Assembly: GCA_965213775.1 (NCBI GenBank)
Contig: CBDCAC010000002.1
Coordinates: 496,001 to 560,000, forward strand
Origin: Lichenicoccus sp965213775
Lineage (GTDB): Bacteria; Pseudomonadota; Alphaproteobacteria; Acetobacterales; Acetobacteraceae
Direction of reading: 5' to 3'
Length of the DNA stretch: 64,000 bases
This document shows, one piece after another, positions 59,955 through 64,000 of this stretch. Position numbers and translations under genes: made by a program. Every line of letters starts with the position of its first letter. Position 1 is the stretch's first letter. Under the pieces are notes generated by a model. That model searched no databases. It was not told where the DNA came from and saw only the letters and a program-made list of their open reading frames with translations.

Positions 59955-61775
59955 ATGCCCTTGCCTGCCGCCTTTCTCGACGAGCTTCGCGCCCGCACGC
60001 CGTTGGCGGCGTTGGTTGGGCGCCGCGTCAAGCTGGAGCGATCCGGCCGCAATTGGCGAGGCTGCTGTCCGTTCCACGGCGAGAAGACGCCGAGCTTCTA
60101 CGTCTACGAGGACCACTACCACTGCTTCGGCTGCGGCGTGCATGGCGATGCGGTGAGCTTCGTCATGGGCAGTGTGGGCGCGAGCTTCCCCGAGGCGGTG
60201 ACGCAGCTCGCCGCCGAGGCGGGGCTGGAGGTGCCGAAAGCCAGCCGCCAGGTCGAGGAGGCGGAGCGCCGCCGGCACGACCTGCACGACATCATGGCTG
60301 CGGCCGAGACGGCGTTCAGGCGCCGGCTGTTCTTGCCGGAGGGAGCGGCGGCGCTGGCCTATCTGCGCCAGCGCGGGCTGAGCGATGAGACGATCGAGCG
60401 CTTCGGTCTCGGCTGGTCGGGCGAGGGCAGGGGCTCGCTGGTGGCCGACCTGGCGCGGGCCGGGATCGAGCGCGAGCGGCTTGGCGAGACCGGGCTGCTG
60501 CGGGTCGGCGAGGATGGCCGGCTCGGATCGGAGCTGTTCTATGCTAGGGTGATGTTCCCGATCCGCGACCGCTCGGGCCGGGTGATCAGCTTCGGCGGCC
60601 GCACGCTGGGCGACGGCCAACCGAAGTACCTGAACGGCCCGGAGACGCCGCTCTTCGCCAAGCGCCGCACGCTGTATGGCCTGGACCTTGCGAGGCAGGC
60701 GGCCCGCAAGGACGTGGTGGTGGTGGTCGAGGGCTATATGGACGTCATCGCGCTGAGCCAGGCCGGGCTGCAGGCGGCGGTCGCACCCCTCGGCACCGCG
60801 TTGACGGCCGAGCAGCTGGAGGCGCTGTGGCGGCTGTCGCCCGCCCCGGTGCTGTGCTTTGACGGCGACGCGGCGGGCAGCCGGGCGGCGGCGCGGGCGC
60901 TGTCGATCGCGCTGCCGCTGATCACGCCGGAGCGCAGCCTGGCGGTGGCCAGCCTGCCGGCCGGCGAGGACCCGGACACGCTGGTCATGCGCCAGGGAGC
61001 GGCCGGCATGCGCCGGGTGTTGGACGGTGCGCGACCCATGGTCGAGGCGGTGTGGGCTTTCACGCGCGAGCTTGCCGGCAATGGCGGCACGCCGGAGCAA
61101 GCGGCAGGATTGCTGGCCCAGCTGGATCGCCAGGCGGCGCAGATCCAGGATCGTGGCCTTGCCGGCGAGTATCGCCGCGCGCTCAAGGACCGCTTCTACG
61201 CGAGCCGGCGACGCCACGCCCTGCCGCAAACGCCGCGTCATATGCGTCCCGGCGCCGAGGCGATGGCGACCGGCTCGGCCGCCGAGCAGGCGCGCATGCT
61301 GACGGCGATCCTGCTGCGTCACCCGTCGCTGCTGCACGACGTGGAGGAGGCCTATGCCGGTCTCGCGCTGCCGCCGCCGCTCGCTGAGCTGCGAACGGCC
61401 CTGCTGGCGCAGCCGCACGCGGCCGCGCCGCTTGACAGCGCCGGTATGCTCGACCATCTGCACCACTCTGGGTTAGGCGAGGCGGTGGCTCTGGTCCTGG
61501 CCCGAATACCCTATCCGCTACCGGCCTGCGCTGCCCCCGACGCGATGCCGGCCGATGCGGAGGCTGGCTGGTGGCACATTTTCGGCATGATGCACCGCGA
61601 TCGGCTGGAGGAGGAGGTGTCGAGCGCCATGCACGCCTTCGCCGCCCGGGCGGACGAGGCCGGGCTGCGGCGGCTAACCGCATTGTGCGAAGCCCGCAAC
61701 GCGCTGCGCGCGGGCGGCCAAGGCGTGGGCCTGGACAGCGTCGATACGACCGCGCCCCGACACCATGTACAGTAG
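59955..61775 (+). CDS. dnaG: DNA primase
   Basis: A 606-residue primase. The zinc-binding domain has Cys38, His41, Cys57 and Cys60 (CCPFHGEKTPSF and YHCFGCG). The RNA polymerase core includes the TOPRIM motifs VVVEGYMDVIAL and CFDGDAAGSRAA. The helicase-interacting C-terminal domain follows after about residue 430. The catalytic-core segment FGGRTLGDGQPKYLNGPET is typical. It is followed by rpoD after 77 bp, the classic macromolecular synthesis module. Confidence 0.96.
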   Translation: MPLPAAFLDELRARTPLAALVGRRVKLERSGRNWRGCCPFHGEKTPSFYVYEDHYHCFGCGVHGDAVSFVMGSVGASFPEAVTQLAAEAGLEVPKASRQVEEAERRRHDLHDIMAAAETAFRRRLFLPEGAAALAYLRQRGLSDETIERFGLGWSGEGRGSLVADLARAGIERERLGETGLLRVGEDGRLGSELFYARVMFPIRDRSGRVISFGGRTLGDGQPKYLNGPETPLFAKRRTLYGLDLARQAARKDVVVVVEGYMDVIALSQAGLQAAVAPLGTALTAEQLEALWRLSPAPVLCFDGDAAGSRAAARALSIALPLITPERSLAVASLPAGEDPDTLVMRQGAAGMRRVLDGARPMVEAVWAFTRELAGNGGTPEQAAGLLAQLDRQAAQIQDRGLAGEYRRALKDRFYASRRRHALPQTPRHMRPGAEAMATGSAAEQARMLTAILLRHPSLLHDVEEAYAGLALPPPLAELRTALLAQPHAAAPLDSAGMLDHLHHSGLGEAVALVLARIPYPLPACAAPDAMPADAEAGWWHIFGMMHRDRLEEEVSSAMHAFAARADEAGLRRLTALCEARNALRAGGQGVGLDSVDTTAPRHHVQ

Positions 61776-61852
61776 CCTATATATAGAAAGAGAATTTTTG
61801 CGTGCGTCACGAGCGTGATGCCGACGCGCGTACTGATGGAGCACGCTGAACG

Positions 61853-63795
<1,943 letters not shown>

Positions 63796-63796
<1 letters not shown>

Positions 63797-64000
63797 TGGG
63801 CGTCCACGCGATGCCGAGCGTCACCCGCGTCGCGGTGACCGTCACCTTCCTACGCATGGATGCCGCGCCGACCACGTCGCCGGAGGTGCTGCCCGGCGAC
63901 GTGGTGGTACGCCGCCTCGCCGGGCCGAGTGTCGCCAGCTATCGCTACCTCTACGACACGGTGGGTGCGCAATACCTCTGGTGGCTGCGCCGCACCGTGC
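63796..64000 (+). CDS. GNAT family N-acetyltransferase (3' end cut by window)
   Basis: The ATG at 63796 overlaps the rpoD stop in a TGATG junction; a second ATG at 63811 gives MPSVTRVAVTVTFLRMD. The visible 68 residues end SYRYLYDTVGAQYLWWLRR, the N-terminal pattern of a GNAT subgroup often found beside rpoD. The acetyl-CoA motif is beyond the window, so the family call is moderate. Confidence 0.65.

Overview
The window is one continuous, gene-dense stretch of high-GC chromosome from an alphaproteobacterium. The gene set fits the Rhodospirillales, most likely Acetobacteraceae or a close relative: a complete reverse-strand dcw cluster running on into lpxC-bamD-recN-ligA, a queG-fumC pair, an ornithine decarboxylase/homospermidine synthase pair, and a dnaG-rpoD module. 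The taxonomic call is inference from gene content and protein character; no rRNA gene is present to confirm it.

Layout. Positions 1-3930 hold a partial transglutaminase-like gene and an overlapping forward chain (N-formylglutamate amidohydrolase, aroE, coaE, dnaQ). A soluble chemoreceptor with a globin-like sensor (4223-5557) is flanked by two copies of a palindromic intergenic repeat. Positions 13893 down to 5715 form a nine-gene reverse-strand operon matching the Nit1C gene set: Sll0783-like protein, Nit6803-type nitrilase, MSMEG_0568-type radical SAM protein, GNAT, AIR-synthase-like protein, glycosyltransferase, MSMEG_0570-type protein, MSMEG_0569-type flavoprotein, and a MocR regulator. 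It is preceded by a textbook sigma-54 promoter. Guanine deaminase follows at 14357-15682.

Positions 41383 down to 15698 are the division and cell-wall block on the reverse strand: mraZ, rsmH, ftsL, ftsI, murE, murF, mraY, murD, ftsW, murG, murC, murB, ddl, ftsQ, ftsA, ftsZ, then lpxC, bamD, recN, ligA. A row of TGGG repeats upstream of mraZ looks like the MraZ operator. The ftsA reading frame is broken by four small insertions and murB by one, probably sequence errors. rnpB (RNase P RNA) lies just beyond at 41782-42205, followed by a cell-wall amidase, a TerB/DnaJ protein, small regulators, fumC, queG and mlaA.

Positions 47803-51596 carry a polyamine operon (ornithine decarboxylase, homospermidine synthase, DUF2721 membrane protein) behind a long leader that contains a 27-codon upstream ORF overlapping a terminator-like hairpin. 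The right end holds ilvA, greA, carB and a carA with a fused N-terminal helix-turn-helix next to a 10-bp-arm inverted repeat, then a GatB/YqeY protein, dnaG, rpoD and the start of a GNAT gene.

Ten copies of one intergenic element of about 111 bp with four hairpins are spread through the window, in both orientations and at several states of decay. They separate otherwise tightly packed genes. A different AT-rich palindromic element lies at 52240-52347. No tRNA, 5S/16S/23S rRNA, CRISPR array, insertion sequence or prophage was seen.
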